Shown: in pieces, positions 35,066 to 46,528 of the stretch
Numbering within the stretch: position 1 is the stretch's first letter
Layout of the letters: every line of letters begins with the position of its first letter
Origin: DASVUC01 sp038237225
GTDB taxonomy: Bacteria; Planctomycetota; Phycisphaerae; Tepidisphaerales; Tepidisphaeraceae
Reading direction: 5' to 3'
DNA length: 64,000 nucleotides
NCBI GenBank assembly: GCA_038237225.1
Contig: JBBRYX010000003.1
Location: 186,001-250,000, forward strand
The notes under the pieces: model-generated
Seen by the model: only the letters and a program-made list of their open reading frames with translations
The model's database searches: none
Told to the model about the DNA's origin: nothing
Translations under genes and position numbers: made by a program

Positions 35066-37375
35066 ATGGTTGATCCGGCTGATATCGCAAGAAGTGACGG
35101 CAAGCGACGCGCGAGCTCGCTCGCATTTCGTTACGGCGTCGCGCTTGTGCTGGTCATGCTGGCGACGGGCGTTCGCTGGATGATCTTTCACTATGACCAA
35201 GGGCGGTCGCCTTTCCTGGTGTACTTCCCGGTCGTGATGGCGGTGGCGCTTTTTGCCGGGGTGGGACCGGCAATCGTTGCGATCTGTTTGAGCGCGATTT
35301 CCGCAACCCACTGGTTGCCACCATCGGCGGGCTGGCTGGAGAAGCCTGATGACCTTTTTACCCTGCTCGTCTTCCTGATCGTGTGCGGCGTGCAGATCGT
35401 TTTGTGCGAAACTTTCCGTCGCACGCGGTCATTGTCGCAAAACACGGCGGCGGCGCTGGCGGAAAGCGAGAAGCGCTTTCGAATGCTCTGCGAAAGCGCT
35501 CCGGTCGGCATCGCGCTTTCGCGTCGCGGCACGCTGCTGTACATCAACCCTCCGTATCGCCGGATGTTTGGATACCCGGATGATATGAAGCTTGAGGGAA
35601 CCAGCGTTCTCGAACAGGTGGCGCCGTCGCACCGGGAGATCGTGCGTGAGAATATTCGCCGCCGGTTCGAGGGCGAGGAAGTGGTTACGCAATACGAGCT
35701 TGTGGGGGTCCGCAGGGATGGGCAGGAGTTTCCTTACATCGTCAACGTCGGTCGCGTTGAGCTGGAGAACGGCACCGCCACCGTCGCGTTCATCAGCGAC
35801 ATCACCGCGCGCAAGCGCACCGAAGCGGCGCTGGCGCACAGCGAGAGCCAGCACCGCGCGTTTTTCGATATCGTTTCCGTCGGGCTGGCGGAGGCGGAAT
35901 GGGGTGGCTTTCGCCTGCTCCGAGTGAACGACCGCTTTTGCAGTCTGACCGGATACAGCCGCGATCAGTTGCTGGGCCTTAACGTGCTGGAGCTGACCCA
36001 CCCGGATGATCGCGATCGCGAGATCATCGAGCGCGAGGAACTCCTGGCGGAACAGCGGTCTTATTACGAAGTCGAGAAGCGCTACATCCGGCAAGATGGG
36101 TCGATCGTTTGGGTCAATGTCAGCGTCACCGCGGTTAAAGATTCCGAGGACCGACCGGTGTGCGTGGCCGCCGTGATTCAGGATATTTCCGACCGCAAAC
36201 GGGTGGAGCAGGATCGCGAGGCGCTGCTGAAGAGCGAACAATCCGCCCGTGCCGCGGCAGAACATGCCAGCCAGGCGAAGGACCAGTTTCTCGCGGCACT
36301 GTCGCATGAGTTGCGGACGCCGCTGACGCCAGTGCTTTTGACGACATCGCTGCTCGAGGCTCAGCAGGATCTGCCGGTGCAGGTTCGACAGGATCTAGCG
36401 GTCATCCGCCGAAACGTTGAGCTTGAGGCGAGGCTGATCGACGATCTGCTCGACCTCACGCGTGTGGCGCGCGGCAAGCTGCAACTGCATCGAGAAGTGA
36501 CGGATGCGCACGTGCTGCTTCAGAATGCCGCGGAGGTTTGCCGGCATGCGCCGGGCGGGCGGATCGAGCTGCAATTGCCCGCGGAACGATGCACGGTGAA
36601 TGTTGACTCCGCGCGTTTCCAGCAGGTGTTCTGGAACCTGCTGAACAACGCCAAGAAGTTCACGCCGGAGGAAGGGCGGATCATCGTTCGTTCTTCGAAT
36701 CCGGATGAAGAGACGCTGCGGATCGAAGTGACAGACAACGGGAGCGGCATCGACCCGCATGTGCTGCCGAACATCTTCGACGCATTCGTGCAGGGCGGCA
36801 TGGAGGGCAGGCCGAAGTCCGGCCTCGGGCTTGGGCTCGCGATTTGCCAGGCGATTGTGAACGCTCATCGCGGAAGCATCTCCGCCAGCAGCGAAGGCAA
36901 AGGCAAAGGCGCAACCTTCCGCGTTGAAATGGCAACGGTCTCCGCCGCCAAAAATGATGGCGACCGACCCGCGGCAGGCTTATCGGAGATTAACAACCCG
37001 ATCGAGCGCTCCCTTTCCATTCTGCTCGTCGAGGACAACCTGAGCACTCTCGGCATCATGCACCGGATCCTCGTCGGCATGGGCCATCGCGTCTCACCCG
37101 CGTCCACCGTCCAAGGGGCGCTCGAGCTTGCGGGACGAGAAAAGCACGATCTTCTCGTCAGCGATCTGGGCCTGCCTGATGGCACAGGCTATGAGCTGAT
37201 GCAGACCCTGCGCGAGCGCTATCGCGTTACCGGCGTCGCCCTGTCCGGGTACGGTATGGAAGAGGACATCCGCCGCAGCCTGGAAGCAGGATTTAGCGAG
37301 CATCTTACGAAGCCGATCGATTTACCGAGGTTGAAGCAGTGCCTTGCGCGCTGCGCAACCGCCAGGCGCGGTTAA
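35066..37375 (+). CDS. Hybrid sensor histidine kinase (DUF4118-PAS-PAS-HisKA-HATPase-REC)
   Basis: 769 residues. Residues ~20-120 form a membrane domain like DUF4118 of KdpD-type sensors (about four helices). Two PAS/PAC units follow (~135-255 and ~260-385), then HisKA with phospho-acceptor H414 in LSHELRTP, HATPase motifs (N box FWNLLNNAKKF, G1 DNGSGI, G2 GLGLGLAI), and a receiver domain with phospho-Asp D700 in VSDLGLPDG. The ligand is unknown. No separate response regulator is adjacent, so the phosphate probably passes to a phosphotransfer protein elsewhere, or the REC domain acts on the kinase itself. Confidence 0.93.
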   Translation: MVDPADIARSDGKRRASSLAFRYGVALVLVMLATGVRWMIFHYDQGRSPFLVYFPVVMAVALFAGVGPAIVAICLSAISATHWLPPSAGWLEKPDDLFTLLVFLIVCGVQIVLCETFRRTRSLSQNTAAALAESEKRFRMLCESAPVGIALSRRGTLLYINPPYRRMFGYPDDMKLEGTSVLEQVAPSHREIVRENIRRRFEGEEVVTQYELVGVRRDGQEFPYIVNVGRVELENGTATVAFISDITARKRTEAALAHSESQHRAFFDIVSVGLAEAEWGGFRLLRVNDRFCSLTGYSRDQLLGLNVLELTHPDDRDREIIEREELLAEQRSYYEVEKRYIRQDGSIVWVNVSVTAVKDSEDRPVCVAAVIQDISDRKRVEQDREALLKSEQSARAAAEHASQAKDQFLAALSHELRTPLTPVLLTTSLLEAQQDLPVQVRQDLAVIRRNVELEARLIDDLLDLTRVARGKLQLHREVTDAHVLLQNAAEVCRHAPGGRIELQLPAERCTVNVDSARFQQVFWNLLNNAKKFTPEEGRIIVRSSNPDEETLRIEVTDNGSGIDPHVLPNIFDAFVQGGMEGRPKSGLGLGLAICQAIVNAHRGSISASSEGKGKGATFRVEMATVSAAKNDGDRPAAGLSEINNPIERSLSILLVEDNLSTLGIMHRILVGMGHRVSPASTVQGALELAGREKHDLLVSDLGLPDGTGYELMQTLRERYRVTGVALSGYGMEEDIRRSLEAGFSEHLTKPIDLPRLKQCLARCATARRG

Positions 37376-37415
37376 TCGGGTTCATGTCGAGGGGAAAGCG
37401 CTTAAGATTCACGGG

Positions 37416-39161
37416 ATGTCCGATTCTCGGCAAATCGACGAGACGCTCGCAACTGCGGTTCGTCACCAGCAGGCGGGTCGACTGGGGCAAGCGGATTCGC
37501 TTTACCGACAAATCCTGACGATCGAATCGGATCATCCCGATGCGCTGCACCTGCTCGGCGTGACCATGATCCTTCGCAACCGTTTTGATGCTGCGGTCGA
37601 GCTGATCTCCAAAGCCATTGCGGTCGCGCCAACGGCTGCGATGTTTCACTACAACCTCGGATTGGCGTTGGCGTCGATGGGAAAGTGGGCCGATGCGATC
37701 AGCTCCTATCGTCAGGCGTTTGAGCTTGATCCGTGCCATCACATGGCCGCTGCGAATCTCGGAGATGCCCTTAAAAATCTGCATCGCTTTGCCGAGTCGG
37801 AAGAGGCGTACCGCCAGGCGCTGCGCCTTGATCCCGCGCAGGCAGATGTGCAAAACAACCTTGGCATCGCGTTGCAGGCGCAAGGGAAACTAAGCGATGC
37901 CGAGAACGCGTATCGAGCCGCGCTCCAGATCAATTCTGAAATGGTGGCCGCGTACAACAACCTTTCGCGCCTGCGGAGACAGCAGAACCGATTTGACGAA
38001 GCGATCGACTTCGCGAAAACAGGTCTGCGGATGTCCCCCAATCTGGTGGAACTGCATTTCAACCTCGGCTCAGCGCTGCTGGCCACGGGACGGCCGGAGG
38101 AAGCGGCAGGGGAGTTAGAGTTAGCCGTACGACTTCGTCCTGATCATCTGCCGGCGATCAACGGGCTGGGGCAGGCGCTGAAAGCGTGCGGCCGCTATAT
38201 CGACGCGATGGATGCCTACAACCGAGTGTTGTCGCTCGCGCCGGATTACACCGATGCGCATGTGAACAAGGGAATCCTCCTCCTGCTCCTCGGCGATTTG
38301 GCGGCAGGGTTTCGCGAGTACGAATGGCGGTGGCGCTGGCCGGCCTTTGCCGCCGAACTGTCAAAGTACGCCATGCCGCTGTGGGATGGATCGGACTTAT
38401 CGGGCAAGACAATCCTGATCCACTCCGAGCAGGGTCTTGGCGATACCCTCCAGTTTGTGCGCTTCGCGAAGATGCTGAAGAGCCGGGGCGCCCAGCAGGT
38501 GATCCTCGCCTGTCAGGAGACGCTGGTGGAATTGATGAAGCGCGTGCCCGGATTGGATGACGTGATTGCACGCACCGCGCCATTGCCGCCGCACGATGTG
38601 CAGTGTCCTCTGATGCGATTGCCGCATTTGCTCAAGACGACGCTGAAGACCGTACCGGCGGAGATGCCCTACATTGCGTCCGAGCCGTCTCGCGGCACCC
38701 GGCCGTGGTCCATCGGCGTCTGCTGGTCGTCCAATGCGAATCATCCCGAGGGTGCTCGGAAGAATCTCCCACTCGAGAAGCTGGCCGCGCTTGGCGTCCT
38801 GACCCCGGCCCACTTCCACAGCCTCCAAATGGGCCCGGCGGCGCAGGAGCTTCAGACGGCGAATCTGCCGTTCAAGGTGCAGGATGACACCCGTCAAATC
38901 AGCGATTTCAGTGACACCGCCGCCCTCGTCTCCGATCTCGATGTTGTTGTCTCCGTCGACACCGCCGTCTGTCACCTCGCCGGCGCCATGGGAAAACCGA
39001 CATTCACGCTATTGCCCCACGACGCCGACTGGCGCTGGTTGGTCAACCGTGGTGACTCTCCGTGGTATCCAATCATGCGCCTGATCCGCCAGCCCAAGCG
39101 AGGCGACTGGGACAGCGTCATCGCACAACTCTTAGTCGAACTCCAAAAAATGCGGCAGTAG
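37416..39161 (+). CDS. TPR protein with GT9-like glycosyltransferase domain
   Basis: 581 residues. About nine TPRs make up residues 1-310 (for example LYRQILTIESDHPDALHLLGV, NNLGIALQAQGKLSDAENAYRAAL). The C-terminal ~260 residues are like heptosyltransferase/GT9 enzymes: GKTILIHSEQGLGDTLQFVRF and the donor-site SDLDVVVSVDTAVCHLAGAMGKPTFTLLP. Such TPR-GT proteins are frequent in planctomycetes and presumably glycosylate a surface polymer or protein. The ATG at 37416 starts 40 bases after the hybrid kinase stop; the upstream ATG at 37344 would overlap the kinase. Three bases separate it from the convergent esterase. Confidence 0.87.
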   Translation: MSDSRQIDETLATAVRHQQAGRLGQADSLYRQILTIESDHPDALHLLGVTMILRNRFDAAVELISKAIAVAPTAAMFHYNLGLALASMGKWADAISSYRQAFELDPCHHMAAANLGDALKNLHRFAESEEAYRQALRLDPAQADVQNNLGIALQAQGKLSDAENAYRAALQINSEMVAAYNNLSRLRRQQNRFDEAIDFAKTGLRMSPNLVELHFNLGSALLATGRPEEAAGELELAVRLRPDHLPAINGLGQALKACGRYIDAMDAYNRVLSLAPDYTDAHVNKGILLLLLGDLAAGFREYEWRWRWPAFAAELSKYAMPLWDGSDLSGKTILIHSEQGLGDTLQFVRFAKMLKSRGAQQVILACQETLVELMKRVPGLDDVIARTAPLPPHDVQCPLMRLPHLLKTTLKTVPAEMPYIASEPSRGTRPWSIGVCWSSNANHPEGARKNLPLEKLAALGVLTPAHFHSLQMGPAAQELQTANLPFKVQDDTRQISDFSDTAALVSDLDVVVSVDTAVCHLAGAMGKPTFTLLPHDADWRWLVNRGDSPWYPIMRLIRQPKRGDWDSVIAQLLVELQKMRQ

Positions 39162-39164
39162 AAG

Positions 39165-40175
39165 TCAATGAGAAGCCGGAGCAGTTGGAGCGGAAGATGA
39201 CCCAGCTCCAGCCTTTCCACTTTGTGATCCAGCCGGCTTCGTCGAAGTCTTTTTACGCAGATGGCGATCGAACCAGTCCGTCATCACGATTGTGTCGTCC
39301 TTCAGCTTCGGCCAACCATGCCCCATCCCCGGCCGGACGATCAGCTCATGGATGACATGCTTCTCCTCGAGCTTCTGCATCAGGACACGCGCCTGCTGAA
39401 TCGGAACCAGCGTGTCCGCGTCGCCGTGAATGACCAACACCGGCGGATCGTCCTCGCTCACGTAGGTGATCGGTGAGACCAGCACCTCCATGTCGTGAAT
39501 CTTCTTCTCATCGGTGATCTGCACATACCGATTTGTCTTCGGGTTCAGTTCGCGGAAATCAAAGGCAGCTCGAAACGCCGCCAGCACGGTTTTCACCGCG
39601 TCCTTGCCCGGTTCCCCATAGTTCACAAAATCCGTCGGTGGAAACCACGCGCACACCGCCTGCACCCGGCTCGAAACCTTGTCCACAGGATCGGCGGCCT
39701 TTTCGTCCCCCTTATCCGATGCCAGTCCCGTCATCAGCGAAAGATGTCCGCCCGCCGATCCGCCGAAGACTCCGATCTTGTTCGGATCGATCTTCCACCG
39801 CTTGGCATTGAATCGCACAAACCGCACCGCGCGCCGCACGTCCAACACCGCATCCGGAATCGTGTAACGCGGCTGCGATCCGTGCACCACCACAAAGATC
39901 GTGTAACCGCGATTGAGGATCTCCTGCGTAAACGGCAGCAAAGTGTCCGGCGTGAAGTTGTGCGCCGAGAACCACCCCCCGCTGGAGATCATCATCGCCG
40001 CCGCGCCGTTGGGGTTCTTCGTCGGCCGAATCACATCCAGCGTCAGCGCCATCCCATCCTTGCGCCCATAGATCACATCCGCCTCATGCTGATATGGAAC
40101 CGTCGTGGGATGGGTCGTCGCGTGATTACCAAAGGACCACAGAAGAAACAGTAAGCTTTGCGCAATGATGGCCAT
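39165..40175 (-). CDS. Secreted alpha/beta hydrolase (esterase/lipase, BD-FAE-like)
   Basis: 336 residues with a short signal-like start (MAIIAQSLLFLLWSFGNHA). The hydrolase fold is marked by SSGGWFSAH (oxyanion region), nucleophile Ser in GVFGGSAGGHLS, Asp in VIHGDADTLVP and His in PGMGHGWP. Related enzymes remove acyl or feruloyl groups from carbohydrates. The C-terminal 25 residues are Lys/Ser/Ala-rich. The start overlaps the divergent DUF488 start by 11 bases. Confidence 0.87.
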   Translation of the reverse strand: MAIIAQSLLFLLWSFGNHATTHPTTVPYQHEADVIYGRKDGMALTLDVIRPTKNPNGAAAMMISSGGWFSAHNFTPDTLLPFTQEILNRGYTIFVVVHGSQPRYTIPDAVLDVRRAVRFVRFNAKRWKIDPNKIGVFGGSAGGHLSLMTGLASDKGDEKAADPVDKVSSRVQAVCAWFPPTDFVNYGEPGKDAVKTVLAAFRAAFDFRELNPKTNRYVQITDEKKIHDMEVLVSPITYVSEDDPPVLVIHGDADTLVPIQQARVLMQKLEEKHVIHELIVRPGMGHGWPKLKDDTIVMTDWFDRHLRKKTSTKPAGSQSGKAGAGSSSAPTAPASH

Positions 40176-40680
40176 TCCCGCACACTATCGGATTGTTGAG
40201 CCGGGTCAACTCCAACTGGAGACCGCGCCTGCTCGATCCCTAAACTTGCTCGTGCCGATCAAGACCAAACGCTGGGATGACCTCGCCGGGCCGGATGATG
40301 GTTTCCGGCTCCTGGTCTGCCGGTATCGCCCGAGAGGGATCGCCAAGAGCGCTGAGACATGGGATGCCTGGGAACCCAGGCTCGGCCCCGGCAAAGACCT
40401 CCATTCCGGCGCCTACGGCAAAAAAGGTGCGATGCTTTCCTGGGACTCGTACCAGCGCCTCTATCTGAATGAGATGCGCGACCAGCCCGCCTTGATTGCA
40501 GACCTCGCGAAACGCGTTGCCGCGGGCGAAACGATCACGCTGTTGTGCTCATCCGCCTGCACCCGCGAATCCCGCTGTCACCGATCCCTGCTCAAACAAC
40601 TCATTGAACATCAACTGCAAGTTCCTCCGGTAGGGGCGACGCTTGCATCGCCCTCTTCTCCCTCACAGAATCGAGACTAA
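40165..40680 (+). CDS. DUF488 family protein
   Basis: 171 residues. The pattern FRLLVCRYRPRGIAKSAETWDAWEPRLGPGKDLH...WDSYQRLYLNEM and ITLLCSSACTRESRCHRSLLKQLIE (with the CHR motif) fits the DUF488 family of unknown function. The last ~17 residues (VGATLASPSSPSQNRD) are encoded by a degenerate GGGCGACAC-family repeat (40630-40653), so the tail is recent. Its start codons (40165/40168) lie inside the first codons of the divergent hydrolase. The FMN reductase starts 3 bases after its stop. Confidence 0.8.
   Translation: MMAIPAHYRIVEPGQLQLETAPARSLNLLVPIKTKRWDDLAGPDDGFRLLVCRYRPRGIAKSAETWDAWEPRLGPGKDLHSGAYGKKGAMLSWDSYQRLYLNEMRDQPALIADLAKRVAAGETITLLCSSACTRESRCHRSLLKQLIEHQLQVPPVGATLASPSSPSQNRD
40630..40653. 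repeat. Degenerate GGGCGACAC-family palindrome in the DUF488 gene
   Basis: GTAGGGGCGAC followed by GCTTGCATCGCCC; the palindrome is partly decayed. Read as VGATLASP near the C-terminus. Confidence 0.55.
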
Positions 40681-40683
40681 CCC

Positions 40684-41265
40684 ATGCCCGACAGCCCCAT
40701 CCTCATCATCAGCGGCACCAATCGCCCCGGCTCCAACGCCCTCCGTATCGCCGGGATCCTTGCAGGTTACTACGAGCGCCTGAACGTCCCCCACGAGATC
40801 TTGAGCCTTGCGGATCTTCCGCCGGAAATGTTCCTCCCCGCCAGTTACGCAAACAAGCCGCCCGCCATCCAGGAACTCCAGAAGCGAATTCTCGATTCGC
40901 CAGGCCTGCACATCGTCACGCCCGAGTACAACGGCTCCTTCCCCGGCGTGCTCAAATATTTCATCGACATGCTTAAGTTCCCCGAGAGCTTCGAGTGCAA
41001 ACCGGTCGCCTTCGTCGGCGAAGCCAACGGCCTATGGGGCGGGCTTCGCGCCGTCGAGCAGCTTCAGGGCATCTTCGGCTATCGCAACGCCCACATCTTC
41101 CCCGAGCGGGTGTTCATTTCCGCCGTCAAGAATAAGTTCGACGGCGATGGGAAACTCATCGACCCCGCCATCGACAAGCGCCTCGCGAGCCAGGTCCAGC
41201 GGTTCGCGTCCTACGCGACACATATGCGGACCTGCCTCCTGCCGGAAAATCCAGCGTCGCGCTAA
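40684..41265 (+). CDS. NAD(P)H-dependent FMN reductase, flavodoxin-like
   Basis: 193 residues. The FMN-phosphate loop (ISGTNRPGSNALRIA), TPEYNGSFPGVLKYFID and the GEANGLWGGLRAVEQLQGIF region fit the NADPH-dependent FMN reductase family (SsuE/ArsH/YieF-like), soluble and dimeric. It reduces FMN or quinones. Starts 3 bases after the DUF488 gene, so cotranscribed. A ~135-bp hairpin repeat begins at its stop codon. Confidence 0.88.
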   Translation: MPDSPILIISGTNRPGSNALRIAGILAGYYERLNVPHEILSLADLPPEMFLPASYANKPPAIQELQKRILDSPGLHIVTPEYNGSFPGVLKYFIDMLKFPESFECKPVAFVGEANGLWGGLRAVEQLQGIFGYRNAHIFPERVFISAVKNKFDGDGKLIDPAIDKRLASQVQRFASYATHMRTCLLPENPASR

Positions 41266-41400
41266 GCACGAAATCCGGAGCACGAAATCCGAAACAAACC
41301 CCAAGCACGAAGAGGAAATCATCGAAACGGTTGTTTGGAGCATTTCCGCTTCAGCCATTCGTGCTTGTTTCGGATTTCGTGCTTCGGATTTCGGATTTGT
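41266..41400. repeat. Large imperfect hairpin made of GCACGAAATCCG units
   Basis: Left arm 41266-41311 (GCACGAAATCCG repeated, then AACAA and CACGAA) pairs with right arm 41358-41400 (TTCGTGCTTG...TTTCGGATTTCG). It fills the gap before the acetylesterase gene and starts directly at the preceding stop codon. Confidence 0.75.
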
Positions 41401-41465
41401 CCGCCACAAACGTGCGGCTCGCTCACATCGTTGAAAACCAGCGCATCCATCGCACAATAGGGTGC

Positions 41466-43490
<2,025 letters not shown>

Positions 43491-43531
43491 ATTCTACGTG
43501 CCATTACGAGGTCTTCGGCGTCTAATTTCCG

Positions 43532-44815
43532 ATGATGCTTCTAATCCGAGCGCTGCCGATGCTTCTCCCGTTGCTGGTTTTCATCCCTCTCGCAGGCGCC
43601 GAGCCGAAAATCTTCACCGAAACCATCGGCACCGTGATCGATGCTCGAACTCAGAAACCAGTCACCTCATTCTTCACCGTTCTTCGCCCCGCCCGGAGCA
43701 CCGGCGCAACCTGGCAATCTCACACCTTTAGGGAGCACGCCGACGCGAAAGGCGAATTTAGGATCCCCATCAAAAACGTCTGGCAAGAAGGCGCGTACGT
43801 GCGCGTGATGGCCGACGGATACAAGCCCGCGAAGGCACGCATCGACAAAGCGACGACCGACCGCCTGGAAATCTGGCTCAAGCCCGCGGATCCGATCACG
43901 GGACATGTTGTCGATACCGGCGGCAAATCCATCGCAGGCGCCGACGTCGCGCTCGCATCCGAATTCGGCGCGCTGAGACTGGAATCGGGACACCTCAAGT
44001 TCAACGGGCTCGGCGCCAAGGCCGGTCAGAAGATCATCGAAACCGCCCGCGACGGCGCCTTCGAACTCCCCGGCGGTGAAGACGACGCCTTCATCGTCAT
44101 TGTCCACGAATCCGGTTACGGGCAAGTTAAAGTCAACGATCCCTCAGACAGGATCACGCTCAAGCCCTGGGCGCGCATCCAGGGCCAACTCCTCCTTGGC
44201 ACAAAGCCCGGCGCCGGCTGGCTCGTTTCCTTCAACGGCAGCACGCCGGCAAATTCGAGCTTCCCCTGGGTTTCCCAATGGTCCCAGGTCACGTGCGATT
44301 CCGCGGGCAAGTTCGATACCGGGCCGCTTGTGCCTGATGCGCGAATGCAGGCGTCCGTTTTCGTAAAGACCGGCAACTCAACTTCCCTCGTGCTCGGCGT
44401 GGTGACCTTCGTCGATACCAAACCCGGCAAGACCCTGAAGCTGACTCTCGGCGGCGAGGGTCGGCCCGTCATCGGCCGCCTCGTCGGCTCCGACGGGAAT
44501 CCCTTGCCCAATCGCAAGCTCTGGATTCGCACGCCCGCGCCGCACCTCGGTATGCCCGGCGACAATGAGATGTGGAAAGCTCAGGGGGAATTTTTCCAGG
44601 CCGTTCAAGGCGCGAAGTATCACCACGAGGTGGTGACGGACGCCGAGGGCAGATTTCGAATCCCGCGTCTGCCGCAGGGAAACTTCGAGATCGACGGCGC
44701 GTGGATCGCCAAGGACAGCCAGCGACGCTTCGAGGTCAACCCCATGGACAGCGGCAAGAGCGACGAGCCGTTGGATCTCGGCGATCTGAAAGAGACGCGG
44801 AAACCACGCAATTGA
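43532..44815 (+). CDS. Secreted carboxypeptidase-regulatory-like (Ig-fold) protein
   Basis: 427 residues with a signal peptide (MMLLIRALPMLLPLLVFIPLAGAE). It is composed of three to four CarboxypepD_reg-like beta-sandwiches, recognised by TIGTVIDARTQKPVTSFFTVL, ITGHVVDTGGKSIAGADVAL, and VIGRLVGSDGNPLPNRKLWI...DAEGRFRIPRLPQGNFEIDGAW. No catalytic residues are visible. It probably is an extracytoplasmic adhesion or scaffold protein. Follows the acetylesterase by 41 bases on the same strand. Confidence 0.75.
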   Translation: MMLLIRALPMLLPLLVFIPLAGAEPKIFTETIGTVIDARTQKPVTSFFTVLRPARSTGATWQSHTFREHADAKGEFRIPIKNVWQEGAYVRVMADGYKPAKARIDKATTDRLEIWLKPADPITGHVVDTGGKSIAGADVALASEFGALRLESGHLKFNGLGAKAGQKIIETARDGAFELPGGEDDAFIVIVHESGYGQVKVNDPSDRITLKPWARIQGQLLLGTKPGAGWLVSFNGSTPANSSFPWVSQWSQVTCDSAGKFDTGPLVPDARMQASVFVKTGNSTSLVLGVVTFVDTKPGKTLKLTLGGEGRPVIGRLVGSDGNPLPNRKLWIRTPAPHLGMPGDNEMWKAQGEFFQAVQGAKYHHEVVTDAEGRFRIPRLPQGNFEIDGAWIAKDSQRRFEVNPMDSGKSDEPLDLGDLKETRKPRN

Positions 44816-44827
44816 CTTGCCCGCGCC

Positions 44828-46528
44828 TTGCCCGAAGATCACCGCGAGTCGATCACCACGCTGGGCGAGGGTCTTGTGTCAGTCCAAATTCAGGACAGTT
44901 CCGTGCGTAACGTGAGCGAAGCATTTGCACGGCGGAGCATCTCAGCAAGAACTCTGTTGCTCGCCTGGATCGCGGCGGGAGTGCTACTCGTCATCACGCT
45001 TAGCTTTCCCAGCATCGATCGAGCGCAGGAAGCGCGCGTGCTCGAGACCGCGCGCGAAATGATGGATGCGCCGGTGAGGGGATGGATGATTCCCGTCTTC
45101 AACGGCGAGGTCCGGCTGCAAAAGCCGCCGCTCGCCTACTGGCTGGCGGCGAGCGCTTTCAAGCTCTTTGGCGTTCGCGCTTGGGCCGGGCGATTGCCTT
45201 TCGCAATGGCGGGTTGGCTCGCGGTCGGGCTGACGCAGGTCTTTGCCGCAAGACTCTTCGGCCGATTCGCGGGCTTCCTCAGCGCCGGCGCGCTCCTCGG
45301 CGGCATGATGTTCGCCCACCACGCGCGGCTCGCCGAGGCCGATGTCCTTGTCCTCCTCTTCGTTACCGCCGCCGTTTACGCCTTCTTCCGCGCGTTCGAA
45401 CCTACGGAACAATCTTGCCGAGCCGTCACCCTCTGGTTTTATGCCGGCTCCCTGGCCATCGCATTCGCCATCCTCAGCAAAGGCTTGCCCGCGCTCTTCG
45501 CCCTGCTTTTCCTGGTTGCACTCGCGTGGAAGACCCGGCGGTGTGATCGCTTGCTCCACTGGATCAAGTGCGGCGCGCCGCTGGCCATGCTGCTGCTCGC
45601 GGCACCCTGGTTCATCTACGCGATCATCGCGGTCGGCCCGCGGACTTTCGCCGAAGAAGCGAAAGTCGCCGCCCTCGGCGAAGGTCACCGCGGCTGGTTC
45701 GTTGCCTACCTTCCGCAGATGCTGGTGGCGATCGCGCCCTGGACCGCCTTTGCCGTCGCGGCCGTCGCGATCTCCTTGGCGCGGGTGCGCCGGCGCAGGG
45801 ATCTTCGACTGGCAATTCTCCTCCTCTGGCTTGGCGCGGTGGTAGTGCCGCTCTGTCTCGCGGGGCAGAAACAGAAACACTACCTGATGTCCGCGCTCCC
45901 ACCGCTCGCGATCTTGACCGGCTGGTTCCTCGACCGTTCGCTGCGCGCCGGCCGCGGATCCCGTCTCGCGCGGATCTGCAAGACCCTCCTGATCGGCACG
46001 GCCATCGCGTCTGCATTCGCAGGCTTGGGCATCCCCGTCGCCGCAAGAATGTTTCGCGGCGGGCGTCAACTCCAGGCCCTTGATCTCGCCGTTCCATGCG
46101 GCGCCGTCACCGTCGCGGCCATCTTCCTCTATCTCATCGCACGCCGTCGCATCGCCTTCGCTATCCTGCTGTTCCTGATCACCTCGGCCATCGCCACCAC
46201 CATGATCGACGGCGTCTGGGTCCAAACGCTCAAGCTGAACACACCCGAGAACACCGCCGCGGCGATTCGGCAGGAACTTGGAAACGATCGCCCCATCCGC
46301 TTCTACGGCACGCCATCGCTTCCGCTGATCTTCGCGCTGCGAACCACCATCCCCTCGATCTCCACCCCCGGTGAACTCGCGGAAACCGCGCGGCGCGAGC
46401 CAGGCGCAATCATCCTGATTCCCACCGACACCAGGAACCCCCCGCAGCCTCTGCCGGATCTTCTCATCGAGCGAAGGTCATTCGCAGGAACCGACAAAAC
46501 CCTGCGAGTGTGCGAATTCGCCCGCTGA
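44828..46528 (+). CDS. GT39/ArnT-like membrane glycosyltransferase
   Basis: 566 residues with about ten membrane helices. The first loop has the PMT_2/ArnT pattern with the acidic pair and a Pro-rich segment (IDRAQEARVLETAREMM, WMIPVFNGEVRLQKPPLAYWLAA). Such enzymes move a sugar from a polyprenyl-phosphate donor to lipid A or protein on the periplasmic side. The start is uncertain: TTG at 44828, or GTG at 44876 after GGGCGAGGG, which would remove 16 residues. The extracytoplasmic C-terminal part has ~90 residues. Together with waaA and the acyltransferase it could act in LPS modification, but the target is not readable from sequence. Confidence 0.83.
   Translation: MPEDHRESITTLGEGLVSVQIQDSSVRNVSEAFARRSISARTLLLAWIAAGVLLVITLSFPSIDRAQEARVLETAREMMDAPVRGWMIPVFNGEVRLQKPPLAYWLAASAFKLFGVRAWAGRLPFAMAGWLAVGLTQVFAARLFGRFAGFLSAGALLGGMMFAHHARLAEADVLVLLFVTAAVYAFFRAFEPTEQSCRAVTLWFYAGSLAIAFAILSKGLPALFALLFLVALAWKTRRCDRLLHWIKCGAPLAMLLLAAPWFIYAIIAVGPRTFAEEAKVAALGEGHRGWFVAYLPQMLVAIAPWTAFAVAAVAISLARVRRRRDLRLAILLLWLGAVVVPLCLAGQKQKHYLMSALPPLAILTGWFLDRSLRAGRGSRLARICKTLLIGTAIASAFAGLGIPVAARMFRGGRQLQALDLAVPCGAVTVAAIFLYLIARRRIAFAILLFLITSAIATTMIDGVWVQTLKLNTPENTAAAIRQELGNDRPIRFYGTPSLPLIFALRTTIPSISTPGELAETARREPGAIILIPTDTRNPPQPLPDLLIERRSFAGTDKTLRVCEFAR

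Noticed and set aside
44984..46225. A 413-residue frame opposite the ArnT-like gene
   Set aside because: Glu/Gly/Arg-rich low-complexity translation and no domain; the plus-strand gene has helices and a catalytic loop.
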